Assembly: GCA_050260215.1 (NCBI GenBank)
Contig: JBLNBU010000020.1
Coordinates: 1-24,905, forward strand
Length of the DNA: 24,905 bases
Direction: 5' to 3'
Source of the DNA: JBLNBU01 sp050260215
GTDB taxonomy: Bacteria; Pseudomonadota; Alphaproteobacteria; Rhodospirillales; Magnetospirillaceae
Made by a program: the position numbers and the translations under genes. The notes beneath the pieces were generated by a model. The model worked only from the letters and a program-made list of their open reading frames with translations. It did no database searches and was not told where the DNA came from. Every line of letters begins with the position of its first letter. Positions within the stretch are counted from its first letter, which is position 1. Positions 1-7,830 of this stretch are shown piece by piece.

Positions 1-1
1 G

Positions 2-1111
2 GTCGCGGACGCGGAGGGCGGCTGCTTCGGGTGGGGGGGCTTCGCCTGTTGGGTGCTGGGGGCGCTGATGGCGGCCGCGCGGGGCGCACTGGGCGCGCCG
101 CCGCCCCGAACCTTCACCATGACCTTCGACGAGGCCGCCTACGACGAGCGCGACGCCGCCGCCCAGGTCGCCCGCCATATCGGCAGCCGCCACACCGAAC
201 TGCCCGCCCGCCCGGAAGCGGCCGGCCTGCTCGACGAGATGGTGACACGCTTCGGCGAGCCGTTCGGCAACCCGACCGCGCTGTTGATCCACGACCTGTC
301 GCGCAGCGCGCGCGCCCACGTCACCGTGGCGCTGGCCGGCGACGGCGGCGACGAGGTGTTTGCCGGCTATCCCCGCTACCAGGGTGGGCTGCTGGCCGAG
401 CGGGTCGCCGGCCTGGTTCCCGGACCGCTGCGCCACGCGGGCGCCCTGGCCGCGCGCCTGATCCCGGAAAGCAGCCGCGGCCACCATGCCTGGCGCCGCG
501 CCCGCGAATTCCTGTCGGCCCTGCCGCTGCCCGCCGCCGAGCGCTATGCCTCATGGGTCGAGTATTTCGATCCCGGCGAGCGCGCCGCCCTGCTTGATCT
601 CGACCACGCGCCGGCGCGCCCCGTCGCCGAACTGTACCGGACGGCGCCCTCGGCCCATGCGCTGGACGCCATGCAGCAGGCGGACCTGCTGTCGTTCCTG
701 CCCGGCAACCTGCTGGCCTACGGCGACGCCATGAGCATGGCGGTGGCCCTCGAAGTGCGGCTGCCGCTGATCGACCACCGGCTGCTCGAGGCGGTGGGGC
801 GGCTGTCGCCCAGCTTGCGCTTCGGCCAGGGCAAAAAGACCCTGCTGAAGGCCGCCGCGCGGCGGCTGCTGCCGACCGAGATCGTCGACCGCCCCAAGCT
901 GGGCTTCAATCCGCCCATGGGGGTGTGGCTGAAGGGCGAGCTGAAGGGCCTGGTCGCCGAACGCATCACCCGCGACCGCATGGCCGCGGTCGGGCTGGAC
1001 TGGGCGCCGGTAGCCAGACTGCTGGACGAGCATCGCCGCGGCCGGCGCGACCATTCGCTCAAGGTGTGGGCGCTGCTGGTGCTCGAGGCGTGGAACCGCG
1101 GGCTGCGCTAG
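2..1111 (+). CDS. asnB: Asparagine synthase-type glutamine amidotransferase, C-terminal synthetase domain (5' partial)
   Basis: The reading frame is open from base 2 to the TAG at 1109-1111 and runs off the left edge, so the N-terminal glutaminase domain is outside the window. The visible part is the ATP-dependent synthetase domain of the AsnB family. Conserved blocks include LAGDGGDEVFAGYPRY (about bases 332-379) and YGDAMSM...LEVRLPLIDHRLLE (about 719-790), followed by a lysine-rich ATP-site segment GKKTLLK. In polysaccharide loci such enzymes usually amidate a uronic or other sugar acid rather than aspartate; that is inference. The PP-loop expected at about 29-52 (SGGxDSS) reads WGGFACW, with preceding residues also altered, while everything after base 53 is clean. 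This looks like poor sequence at a contig end, although real inactivation is possible. The GTG at 53 is not a credible start because it lies inside the domain. The gene converges on the minus-strand operon and shares CTAG with it. Confidence 0.9.
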   Translation, partial: VADAEGGCFGWGGFACWVLGALMAAARGALGAPPPRTFTMTFDEAAYDERDAAAQVARHIGSRHTELPARPEAAGLLDEMVTRFGEPFGNPTALLIHDLSRSARAHVTVALAGDGGDEVFAGYPRYQGGLLAERVAGLVPGPLRHAGALAARLIPESSRGHHAWRRAREFLSALPLPAAERYASWVEYFDPGERAALLDLDHAPARPVAELYRTAPSAHALDAMQQADLLSFLPGNLLAYGDAMSMAVALEVRLPLIDHRLLEAVGRLSPSLRFGQGKKTLLKAAARRLLPTEIVDRPKLGFNPPMGVWLKGELKGLVAERITRDRMAAVGLDWAPVARLLDEHRRGRRDHSLKVWALLVLEAWNRGLR

Positions 1112-1902
1112 ACGTACCTCGGCCGCAGCAGCTGGCGCGGAACCCGCTCGGCCATGCGCTGGCCCACCCAGGCGGCATCCAGGTTGCGCGCCAGGTACTC
1201 GGCGGCGACCGCATCGGTGAAGTCGGCGTTGCGGGTGTAGCGGATCTCCTGGGACTTGTCCTGGATCACCGGCTCGAAAGAGAAGATGTTGCCCGAGGCG
1301 ACCTCGGCGACCAGCGACACATGGGCCGCCTTGACCGCCCGCATCCCCAGCACGAAGGGGTCGCAGGCCTGGGGCTGCGGCAGGGCGTGGAACAGCATCG
1401 CCCCGGAATCCAGCCCGCGCGACAGCATGTGGATGGTCGCCCCGACCAGGTCGGGATTGCCGTCGTAAAGCGCCCAGAAATTGCACGAACTGCCGCGGTA
1501 GTAGGGCGAGACGCCCATATGGATGTTGACGGCGCGGCGCTCGACCAGCACGTCGATCAGCGGGGCGCGGATGTAGCTGGCGCCGAAGACCACGACCAGG
1601 TCGACATCGAGCGCCGGGGCCAGGCGGTCCAGCGCCACCTTGTTGAGGTCGCCCATCTTCAGCGACAAGGTGCGCACGTTGCCGGGAAGGAAGCGGATGC
1701 CACCGAACACCTCGTCCTCGGCGGCGATGACCCGCGAGAAATAGTCCTGCATCACCGCCGACTTGCGGAAGAAGTCCTCGACCTGGCCGGGAAACACCGT
1801 GCTGCATTCCTGGACGGCGAAGACCTCGTCGAACACCTCGGCAAGCGAGGCGATGAGCGACAGGTGGCGGGGCTGGTTGCCGGTGAAGACGGTGACTTTC
1901 AC
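1108..1902 (-). CDS. Formyltransferase family protein (probable sugar N-formyltransferase)
   Basis: This 264-residue protein has the formyltransferase fold signature of methionyl-tRNA and sugar N-formyltransferases. Residues 126-136 read NIHMGVSPYYR, and residues 154-168 match the motif around the catalytic aspartate (GATIHM..GLDSG). Asn126, His128 and Asp165 therefore form the expected N-H-D catalytic triad. The family transfers formyl from N10-formyltetrahydrofolate to an amine. The protein lacks the C-terminal tRNA-binding domain length of Fmt (about 310 residues) and sits in a glycan operon, so a sugar amine is the likely acceptor. The start is a GTG at 1902 that overlaps the TGA of the upstream deacetylase as GTGA, with AAGGA about 9 bases upstream, so translation is probably coupled. 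It is the last gene of the minus-strand operon. Its TAG shares the CTAG at 1108-1111 with the convergent asnB, leaving no room for an intergenic terminator. The exact acceptor is unknown. Confidence 0.85.
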   Translation of the reverse strand: MKVTVFTGNQPRHLSLIASLAEVFDEVFAVQECSTVFPGQVEDFFRKSAVMQDYFSRVIAAEDEVFGGIRFLPGNVRTLSLKMGDLNKVALDRLAPALDVDLVVVFGASYIRAPLIDVLVERRAVNIHMGVSPYYRGSSCNFWALYDGNPDLVGATIHMLSRGLDSGAMLFHALPQPQACDPFVLGMRAVKAAHVSLVAEVASGNIFSFEPVIQDKSQEIRYTRNADFTDAVAAEYLARNLDAAWVGQRMAERVPRQLLRPRYV

Positions 1903-2822
1903 GCCGCCATTTCCTTCATCAGGTTGGCATGGTCCTCGCGCGGGTGCTCCAGTTCGGAGCGGCCGGACACCGGCGCCATGTTGGCCCGGAAGCCGAGCGC
2001 GATCCCCATGTCGCGCAGGATGCCGAGGGTTTCCGCGCCGTAGGAGTTGCAGGGGTGCGACATGCACCGCGGCGCGCGCCCCAACACCCGCTCGAGGTGC
2101 CGGGCATTGCGCCGGTATTCGTCGCGCTGGTCCTCGGGCGGAAGGGCGCGCAGCTGGGTGGGATGGCTGTACGAGTGCAGGCCGATGACGTGACCGGCAC
2201 CGTCCAGGCCGAGCAGGTGGTCGTCGGTCATCCACAGCTGGCCCGCCGCCGACGCCGGGTCGAAATCGCGGGCGCGCATCATCGCCGCCATGACCGCGTG
2301 GTAACGCGCCGGCCCCAGCATCTCGTCGCGCAGGTACCGGAACACGCGGTCCTCGTAGGTATAGAAGGGGAACTCGGCCAGGTGGGTGGAGAAGTCGACC
2401 CGGCGGCGCAGCTCGTCGTATTCGGTCGCATGGGCGGCTTCGACCGCGGCGAAGAATTCGGCGTAGAAGTCCTCGACCGAGCCGAACGCCGTCGTGCGGA
2501 AGTGGCGGTAGATCTCGAGCAGCTCGATGTTGCCCTCGAACACCGAGGAATAGACGAACCAGAACGCCGTCAGGCCAAGGCGGCGCAACACCGGCACGGC
2601 CACCTCGTACTGGCAGGCCAGGGCGTCGTCGAAGGTGATGCACAGGTCGTCGTCGCCCAGCCGGCCGGCCAGCGCGCGCTCCATCCATTCCTTGGCCGGC
2701 AGGATGCGTCCGACGCCCACGTGGTCGAGCATGGCGGCGAACTCGTCGGCCGAAATGGCGCCCTGCCCCTTGGCGTGGCCGGCACCGTGGAAATGGTGGA
2801 GCATCAGACCGTGGGGAGGCAT
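1899..2822 (-). CDS. NodB-type polysaccharide deacetylase
   Basis: This 307-residue protein carries the carbohydrate esterase 4/NodB hallmarks. TFDD (residues 63-66) supplies the catalytic base and metal aspartate, HSYSH (216-220) supplies the two metal histidines, and SHPCNSYG (255-262) matches the later conserved groove motif. Family members remove N- or O-acetyl groups from sugars using a divalent metal. A segment of about 110 residues (roughly 95-205) is inserted between the first and second motifs, longer than in compact NodB domains. There is no signal peptide, so action in the cytoplasm on a precursor or lipid-linked glycan is likely. I chose ATG 2822, eight bases past the stop of the upstream amidotransferase with GAGGA about 10 bases before it. 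An upstream in-frame ATG at 2888 would overlap that gene heavily. The stop overlaps the GTG of the formyltransferase gene, suggesting the two act in sequence. Confidence 0.88.
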   Translation of the reverse strand: MPPHGLMLHHFHGAGHAKGQGAISADEFAAMLDHVGVGRILPAKEWMERALAGRLGDDDLCITFDDALACQYEVAVPVLRRLGLTAFWFVYSSVFEGNIELLEIYRHFRTTAFGSVEDFYAEFFAAVEAAHATEYDELRRRVDFSTHLAEFPFYTYEDRVFRYLRDEMLGPARYHAVMAAMMRARDFDPASAAGQLWMTDDHLLGLDGAGHVIGLHSYSHPTQLRALPPEDQRDEYRRNARHLERVLGRAPRCMSHPCNSYGAETLGILRDMGIALGFRANMAPVSGRSELEHPREDHANLMKEMAA

Positions 2823-2830
2823 GGGGCGGT

Positions 2831-4090
2831 TCAGTCCTCGGACCACACCGAACGGCGCAGCGCCCAGGCGTCGTTTTCGCGCTTCCACAGATGGGGCGAA
2901 CGGAACTTGTCGGTCAGGGCGTCGAAATAGGCCCGGTTCATCACCGGCTTGTCGAACTGCTCCGACGCCACCGGGAATTCCTCCTTGGGAATGGACAGGT
3001 AGCGGAACAGCTCGTCGATGAAGCGGGTGGGAAACTCGCCTTCGAACCGGCGCACCAGGGCGATGCCCTCCTCGCGGGTGATCTCGCCGTTGCGGATTTC
3101 CTGTGCGGCGTCGTGGGTGGCGCGACCGATGCCGAACTTGATGAAGGTGGTGTACCAGTGCAGGTCGTCCATCTTGTCGTCGATGGAGTTGTACTTGGAA
3201 TAGGTGCCGGGCGTGCGCTCGGGCGCGGCCTGGAAGCCGCCGTGCTCCTGGGCATAGTAGTAGGCGCCCTGCGGATGCCAGCGCAGGTAATAGCCGAGGA
3301 AATGGACCTCCATGCCGACCTTCTCGACCTTTTCGGGGTCGGCGGGCAGGTAGGCTTCAAGGTCGTTGGCGGTCAGCCCGTAGCGCTGGTTGAGCGCCTC
3401 GACCGACACGCCCGACAGGAAGATCTTCGACTTGTCGGCGGCGGTGGAATATTCCCAGCTGCGCTTGGCCGTTTCCATGTCGGCCTTGGGGTTGCCGTAC
3501 TCGGCCTCGTTCTCGCCGTAGAACACCAGCGGGATGTCGTACATGGCGGCCAGCCGGATCGGCAGCGCCTTCTGGCCGATGATGAAGGGCTGGAACGGGT
3601 GGAACAGGTTTTCGAGCGCCAGCCGGGTCAGCAACCGGTGGACGCGCGGGTTGGGGGTGATCAGATTGTTGTCGAACCCGGCGTTCAGCCACGCCTGGAA
3701 GTTCTTCCAGCCCCAGTCGGTGTAGATGTGCGGCGCCCAGGTCACCGTCAGCGGGTGCATGCCGAATTCGTACTTCAGCATATGGGCCTGGTAGAAGCTG
3801 TCCTTGCCCCCCGACCCCGGCACCAGGCAATCGTAGCGGCCGTCGTTCCGGCGGAAGCGGTCGCACAGGTCGGCCAGCTCGCGCCGCCGCTCGGCCCAGT
3901 CCACCTTGGTGTCCTTGGCTTCGGCCACCCGGCACGCGTCGCAGACGCCCTCGTCGTCGAACGCGATGGTCTCCTTCTTGGAGTCGCTGTTGTGGCTGTA
4001 CTCGACGGCCGAATTGGGGCGCTGGTTGGATACGACGCAGCGCTTGCAGAAACGAATGTCGTGGGGAAGGCCGTATTTCGCTTCGAGCAT
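2831..4090 (-). CDS. N-acetyl sugar amidotransferase (WbpG/PseA family)
   Basis: This 419-residue protein belongs to the PP-loop ATPases that amidinate N-acetyl sugars. A zinc-knuckle-like pair CKRC (15-18) and CDAC (50-53) precedes the PP-loop GSGGKDS at 92-98. Long conserved blocks follow, such as YTDWGWKNFQAWLN and FYGENEAEYGN. In Pseudomonas (WbpG) and Campylobacter (PseA) this enzyme works with HisH- and HisF-like partners, which supply ammonia from glutamine, to convert an acetamido group into an acetamidino group. The partners here are the HisH/HisF homologues at 13612-15008, about 9.5 kb upstream in the same operon, an unusual separation because they are normally adjacent. ATG 4090 is the clear start, with AAGGGAG about 11 bases upstream. 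The substrate is probably a nonulosonic acid such as legionaminic acid, judged from the leg/neu genes (inference). Confidence 0.93.
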   Translation of the reverse strand: MLEAKYGLPHDIRFCKRCVVSNQRPNSAVEYSHNSDSKKETIAFDDEGVCDACRVAEAKDTKVDWAERRRELADLCDRFRRNDGRYDCLVPGSGGKDSFYQAHMLKYEFGMHPLTVTWAPHIYTDWGWKNFQAWLNAGFDNNLITPNPRVHRLLTRLALENLFHPFQPFIIGQKALPIRLAAMYDIPLVFYGENEAEYGNPKADMETAKRSWEYSTAADKSKIFLSGVSVEALNQRYGLTANDLEAYLPADPEKVEKVGMEVHFLGYYLRWHPQGAYYYAQEHGGFQAAPERTPGTYSKYNSIDDKMDDLHWYTTFIKFGIGRATHDAAQEIRNGEITREEGIALVRRFEGEFPTRFIDELFRYLSIPKEEFPVASEQFDKPVMNRAYFDALTDKFRSPHLWKRENDAWALRRSVWSED

Positions 4091-4125
4091 ACCTGATCAC
4101 ACTCCCTTGTCCTGCCCCGTCCATA

Positions 4126-6027
4126 TCACGAAAGCGCCGCCAAAGGGATATCCTCCGCGTTCCAGCGCCGCCCGGCGATGGTGAACAGCACGAACAGCGA
4201 CCAGATGCGCTTGCGGTGGTTGCGAAAGCCGGTGCGGTGCTCGGCCAGCAACCGCTCGATCTGCTCGCGACGGAACCACCCGGCCATGGGATTGGTCGAC
4301 GACATCAGGGTGTCGGTGATCTGCTCGCGCAGGACCGTGTTGATGAATTTGCCCATGGGGAACCCGAATCCCTGCTTCTTGCGATGCACGATCTCGGGCG
4401 GCAGGCGGCGTTCGGCCAGCTTCTTCAAGATGACCTTGGTGGTGCGCCCCTTGACCTTCATGGACTGGGGCAGGGACAGGGCGAACTCGGCGAATTCGCG
4501 GGACAGGAACGGAGTGCGGGTTTCCAGGCTGGTGTACATGGCCGCCCGGTCGATCTTGGTCAGGATGTCGTCGGGCAGGTAGCAGCCCAGGTACAGGTCC
4601 AGCACCCGCTCCACCACCGACAGCGGCCGCGGGGCCGACTTGGCGCGGCGGGCCAGTTCGGGGAAGGGGCGGCGCCCGCCGCGGACGCCGTCACGCCACA
4701 GGCTCTGTTTTTCCTCGGCCGAGAACGGGCCCAGCCACATCAGCGACTGGATCTCGGGCCGGTAGCCGAAGCCCAGCGAGAGCTGGCGGGCGATGAAGCT
4801 GGGCGGCATGTACTCTTCCGGCTCGGGCATGGCCGACAGCAGGCGGCGCACCAGGCGGCCGGCGGCCTTGGGCATCATCGCCATGGGGACCGACAGCGGC
4901 AGGGCATTGAAGGTGGAATAGCCGGCAAACAGCTCGTCGGCGCCGTCACCGCCCAGGGCCACCGTTTCCTTGGCGCGCGCCAGGGTGCACACCAGGTGGG
5001 TGGGCAGCAGCGAATAGTCGGCGAACGGTTCGTCGATCAGCCCGGTGACCCGCTCGAAGGCCTGGACCACTTCGGCCTCGTCGAACATGCGCACCTCGTG
5101 GCGCAGGCCCAGGTGGCGGGCGACGGCCTGGGCATGGCCGCTCTCGTCGTAGGTGCGGGTGACCATGCCCAGGGTGTAGGCGGTGATCGACGGCGAGCAT
5201 TCGTGGGCGATGGCGGCGATCAGGCTGCTGTCGATGCCGCCCGACAGGAACACCCCCACCGGCACGTCGGCCACCAGGCGCTGGCGCACGGACTCGACCA
5301 GCAGCTTGTCCAGGTGCTCCAGCGCCTCGGCCTCGCCGATGTCGGTGCGCGGCGCCACATGGGCGCTCCAATACGGCCGCACGCTCGTCTGGCCGCCGTC
5401 GTAGACCAGCACGTGCCCGGGCAGAAGGCGGCGGATCCCCTTCCAGCCGGTTTCCTCGCCCGGGACGAATTCCAGGGCCAGGTAATCGTCCACCGGGTCC
5501 GGATCCAAGCCGCAGTCGGCCATCCGCGGATGGCACAGCACCGCCTTGATCTCGGAGGCGAACACCAGCTCGCCACCGGCCACGGCATAGAACAGCGGCT
5601 TTTCGCCGAAGCGGTCGCGGGCAAGCACCAGGCGGCCCGACGCCCCGTCGCGGAAGGCAAACGCGAACATGCCGTCCATGCGCTCCAGCGTCTTCTCGAC
5701 CCCGAAGTGGCGCAGGCTCTGGAACAGCACCTCGGTGTCCGAATGGTCCGCGAGCGTAATGTCCAGGTCGCGCAGCTCGCGGGCGTGGGCGTGATAGCCG
5801 TAGATCTCGCCATTGAAGACCAGGGCGTCGCCGGTCTGGTCGTCGACGCGCGGCTGGGCCCCGCCGTTGGGGTCGATGATGGTCAGGCGGCGGTGGCCGA
5901 AGGCGATGCGGCCGTCGGCGAAGGCGCCGCCGCTGTCGGGCCCGCGGTGGACCATGGTTGCCGTCATCCTGGCCAGGACGGCACGGGCATCGGGCCCCGG
6001 ATTGGTGAAGCCGGCTATTCCGCACAT
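4126..6027 (-). CDS. asnB: Asparagine synthase (glutamine-hydrolysing) family protein
   Basis: This complete 633-residue two-domain AsnB protein starts MCGIAG, where Cys2 is the Ntn-type glutaminase nucleophile. RGPD (28-31), FNGEIY (71-76) and DHSDTEV (94-100) build the glutaminase site. The synthetase domain has an intact PP-loop SGGIDS at 262-267, GGDGADELFAGY, and a late TPFLSREF block. The family makes amides by moving glutamine nitrogen to an adenylated carboxylate. In glycan loci, homologues such as WbpS are linked to uronamide formation, so the target may be a sugar acid rather than aspartate (inference). The start ATG 6027 lies 17 bases after the stop of the cyclase gene, with only a weak AGG upstream. 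Its intact active site serves as an internal comparison for the damaged copy at the left edge. Confidence 0.95.
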   Translation of the reverse strand: MCGIAGFTNPGPDARAVLARMTATMVHRGPDSGGAFADGRIAFGHRRLTIIDPNGGAQPRVDDQTGDALVFNGEIYGYHAHARELRDLDITLADHSDTEVLFQSLRHFGVEKTLERMDGMFAFAFRDGASGRLVLARDRFGEKPLFYAVAGGELVFASEIKAVLCHPRMADCGLDPDPVDDYLALEFVPGEETGWKGIRRLLPGHVLVYDGGQTSVRPYWSAHVAPRTDIGEAEALEHLDKLLVESVRQRLVADVPVGVFLSGGIDSSLIAAIAHECSPSITAYTLGMVTRTYDESGHAQAVARHLGLRHEVRMFDEAEVVQAFERVTGLIDEPFADYSLLPTHLVCTLARAKETVALGGDGADELFAGYSTFNALPLSVPMAMMPKAAGRLVRRLLSAMPEPEEYMPPSFIARQLSLGFGYRPEIQSLMWLGPFSAEEKQSLWRDGVRGGRRPFPELARRAKSAPRPLSVVERVLDLYLGCYLPDDILTKIDRAAMYTSLETRTPFLSREFAEFALSLPQSMKVKGRTTKVILKKLAERRLPPEIVHRKKQGFGFPMGKFINTVLREQITDTLMSSTNPMAGWFRREQIERLLAEHRTGFRNHRKRIWSLFVLFTIAGRRWNAEDIPLAALS

Positions 6028-6044
6028 GGGTCAGGCCTGCGGGA

Positions 6045-7115
6045 TCATGCGGCGCGGACCTCTTCGAGATAGGTGCGGCACAGCTGGCGGAAGCGGTCGT
6101 CGGCGGCATGGACGCCGCGGAACACCCGGCCTTGGGCGTCGGGCAGGATCAGCGTCACCGAGCCCGAGCCGGTGTTCTTCTTGTCCTTGGCCAGGGCGGC
6201 CAGGACGCGGTCGACGGGCACCGGGAAAGCCTCGAAGCCGCGGTAGTTCTTCTTCAGCACCCCGTGGCCGGCGGCCCAGTGGTCGCGGGTGCCGATGCCC
6301 AGTTCCGCCGAGATCCAGTTGGCCATGTCCATGCCGATGGTCACCGCGATGCCGTGGGGGATGGCGAAATCGGTGGCCGCCTCGATGGCGTGGCCGAAGG
6401 AATGGCCGTAGTTGAACACCAGCCGCGGCCCGGTGTCGAACTCGTCGACCTCGATCACCGCCTTCTTGATCTCCAGCGAGCGGCGGATGGCCGCCACCAT
6501 GGCGGCGCGCTCGGTGAACATGGCGTCGTAGCCGCTCGCGAACCCGGCGAAGGCCTCGGGCCCGGCAATGGCGTGGACCTTCAGCATCTCGCCGACGCCG
6601 GAGCGCACGTCGCGCTCGTCGAGCGTGTCGAGGAAGCGGGTCGAGATGACGACCTGGTTGGGCGGGGTGAAGGTGCCCAGGATGTTCTTGGCCTCGCCGC
6701 AGTTGATGCTGCTTTTCGAGCCGATGCACGAATCGCACTGGGCCAGGAGCGTGGTCGGATAGAAGTGCCAGGAGACGCCGCGCAGCATGGTGGCGGCCAG
6801 GAAACAGGTGATGTCCTGGATGATACCGCCGCCGACGGCGATCAAGGGCTGGTCGCGGCGCAGCGAGCGGCCGACCAGATGGTCGACGTAGGCCGGAAAG
6901 CGTTCCAGCGACTTGTTGGCCTCGGTGGCCTCGATGCGCAGCACGCTGGGGCCCGACAGGATGTTACGCATCCGGTCCGAATACAGCTCGGCGACGCGGG
7001 CGTCGACGATGACGTGGGCGCCGGCAGGCACGGCGGCGTCCAGGCGTTCCAGCCCGTCTTCGGCGAAGGTGACCCCATAGGGGCCCTTGTGGCTGGCGAT
7101 CACCAGGTCAGACAC
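6045..7115 (-). CDS. 3-dehydroquinate synthase-like sugar-phosphate cyclase
   Basis: This 356-residue protein belongs to the dehydroquinate synthase superfamily, which also includes 2-deoxy-scyllo-inosose and sedoheptulose-7-phosphate cyclases. NAD-binding GGGIIQD is at 95-101, PTTLLAQCDS at 120-129, lysine motif GSKSSIN at 132-138, Glu176 in GEMLK, His238 in YGHSFGHAIE and His254 in PHGIAV. The spacing of Glu176, His238 and His254 matches the three metal ligands of AroB. Several AroB-typical residues differ (GGKTGVN is GSKSSIN, and VVGD is IIQD). Together with the glycan context, this argues against a shikimate role. It probably forms a carbocycle from a sugar phosphate. An iron-alcohol-dehydrogenase-like role on Kdo (KdnB type) is a less likely alternative. 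Start: GTG 7115 with GGAGG eight bases upstream, overlapping the SDR stop by 8 bases. An ATG at 7190 would lie deep in the SDR gene. Confidence 0.87.
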   Translation of the reverse strand: MSDLVIASHKGPYGVTFAEDGLERLDAAVPAGAHVIVDARVAELYSDRMRNILSGPSVLRIEATEANKSLERFPAYVDHLVGRSLRRDQPLIAVGGGIIQDITCFLAATMLRGVSWHFYPTTLLAQCDSCIGSKSSINCGEAKNILGTFTPPNQVVISTRFLDTLDERDVRSGVGEMLKVHAIAGPEAFAGFASGYDAMFTERAAMVAAIRRSLEIKKAVIEVDEFDTGPRLVFNYGHSFGHAIEAATDFAIPHGIAVTIGMDMANWISAELGIGTRDHWAAGHGVLKKNYRGFEAFPVPVDRVLAALAKDKKNTGSGSVTLILPDAQGRVFRGVHAADDRFRQLCRTYLEEVRAA

Positions 7116-7830
7116 GGGTGAAGCCTCCGTCGATGGGGATGGTCTGGCCGCTGATGAAGGTGTTCTCGGGCCCCGCCAGCCAGGCGACAAAAGCGGCGAT
7201 CTCGTCGGCGCGGCCCAGGCGGCGGATGGGCACCTGCTCGACCACCGCCTTGATGCCGTCCTCGCCCAGCACGGTCCGGGTCAGCTCGGTGTCGATGAAG
7301 CCGGGTGCGACGCCGTTGACGAGGATGCCGTCACGCGCCACCTCGGCCGCCAAGGCCGCGGTCATGCCGTCCAGGGCAAATTTCGACGCCGAATAGCTGG
7401 CCCGCTGCTCGCGCGAGATCACCCCCCAGATCGAGCTCAAGTTGACGATGCGACCCCAGCCCTTGGCCCGCATGCCCGGCACCATGGCGCGGCTGAGCAG
7501 CAGGGGCGCGGTGACGTTGACCCGCTGGATGCGCTCGAAGTCGGCCAGCTCGATGTCGGCGAACGGGCTGATCTTGTTGATGCCGGCGTTGTTGACCAGC
7601 ACGTCGAAGCCCATGGCGGCGACGCGGGCGGCGAACGCCTCGGTGGCCGGGGTGTCGGTGAAGTCGCAGGCAAGGTAAGCGCAGCCCTCAGGCGCGGTGC
7701 CGTCCGGGCGGGTGCCGGTGACGGTGACCGCCATGCCGTCGGCCCGCAGGCGTTCGGCAATGGCGCGGCCGATGCCGCGGGTGCCGCCGGTGACCAGGGC
7801 CTTGTGGGAAACGGGGGCGTTCTTGCTCAT
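7108..7830 (-). CDS. Short-chain dehydrogenase/reductase (FabG-like)
   Basis: This 240-residue classical SDR has the nucleotide motif TGGTRGIG (about residues 14-21), NNAGI near residue 87, the catalytic serine in NLSSIWG, and YSASK holding the Tyr and Lys. The C-terminal block GQTIPIDGGFTRV is typical of FabG-like oxidoreductases. SDRs of this kind reduce or oxidise a hydroxyl/keto group with NAD(P)H. Position inside the operon, between a sugar-phosphate cyclase and a methyltransferase, points to a sugar or cyclitol substrate rather than fatty-acid synthesis, since no acp or fab genes are nearby. The ATG at 7830 overlaps the TGA of the methyltransferase gene (ATGA), and its own 3' end overlaps the cyclase start. 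The three proteins are therefore probably made in a coupled way. Confidence 0.9.
   Translation of the reverse strand: MSKNAPVSHKALVTGGTRGIGRAIAERLRADGMAVTVTGTRPDGTAPEGCAYLACDFTDTPATEAFAARVAAMGFDVLVNNAGINKISPFADIELADFERIQRVNVTAPLLLSRAMVPGMRAKGWGRIVNLSSIWGVISREQRASYSASKFALDGMTAALAAEVARDGILVNGVAPGFIDTELTRTVLGEDGIKAVVEQVPIRRLGRADEIAAFVAWLAGPENTFISGQTIPIDGGFTRV

Noticed and set aside
31..597. Plus-strand frame at the left edge in another register
   Set aside because: Arg/Pro/Gly-rich product without motifs, while the overlapping frame carries a conserved AsnB domain.
1108..1902. Methionyl-tRNA formyltransferase (fmt)
   Set aside because: Shorter than Fmt, lacks its C-terminal tRNA-binding region by length, no def neighbour, and coupled to a polysaccharide deacetylase.
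4216..6072. 618-codon plus-strand open frame opposite asnB
   Set aside because: Same antisense pattern over a complete, motif-rich AsnB gene; no domain recognised.
6045..7115. Shikimate-pathway aroB
   Set aside because: No shikimate genes are near, several AroB-specific residues differ, and it is coupled to an SDR and methyltransferase in a polysaccharide operon.
7108..7830. Fatty-acid synthesis fabG
   Set aside because: Only the general SDR fold supports this; no acpP, fabD or fabF near, and it is embedded among sugar genes.
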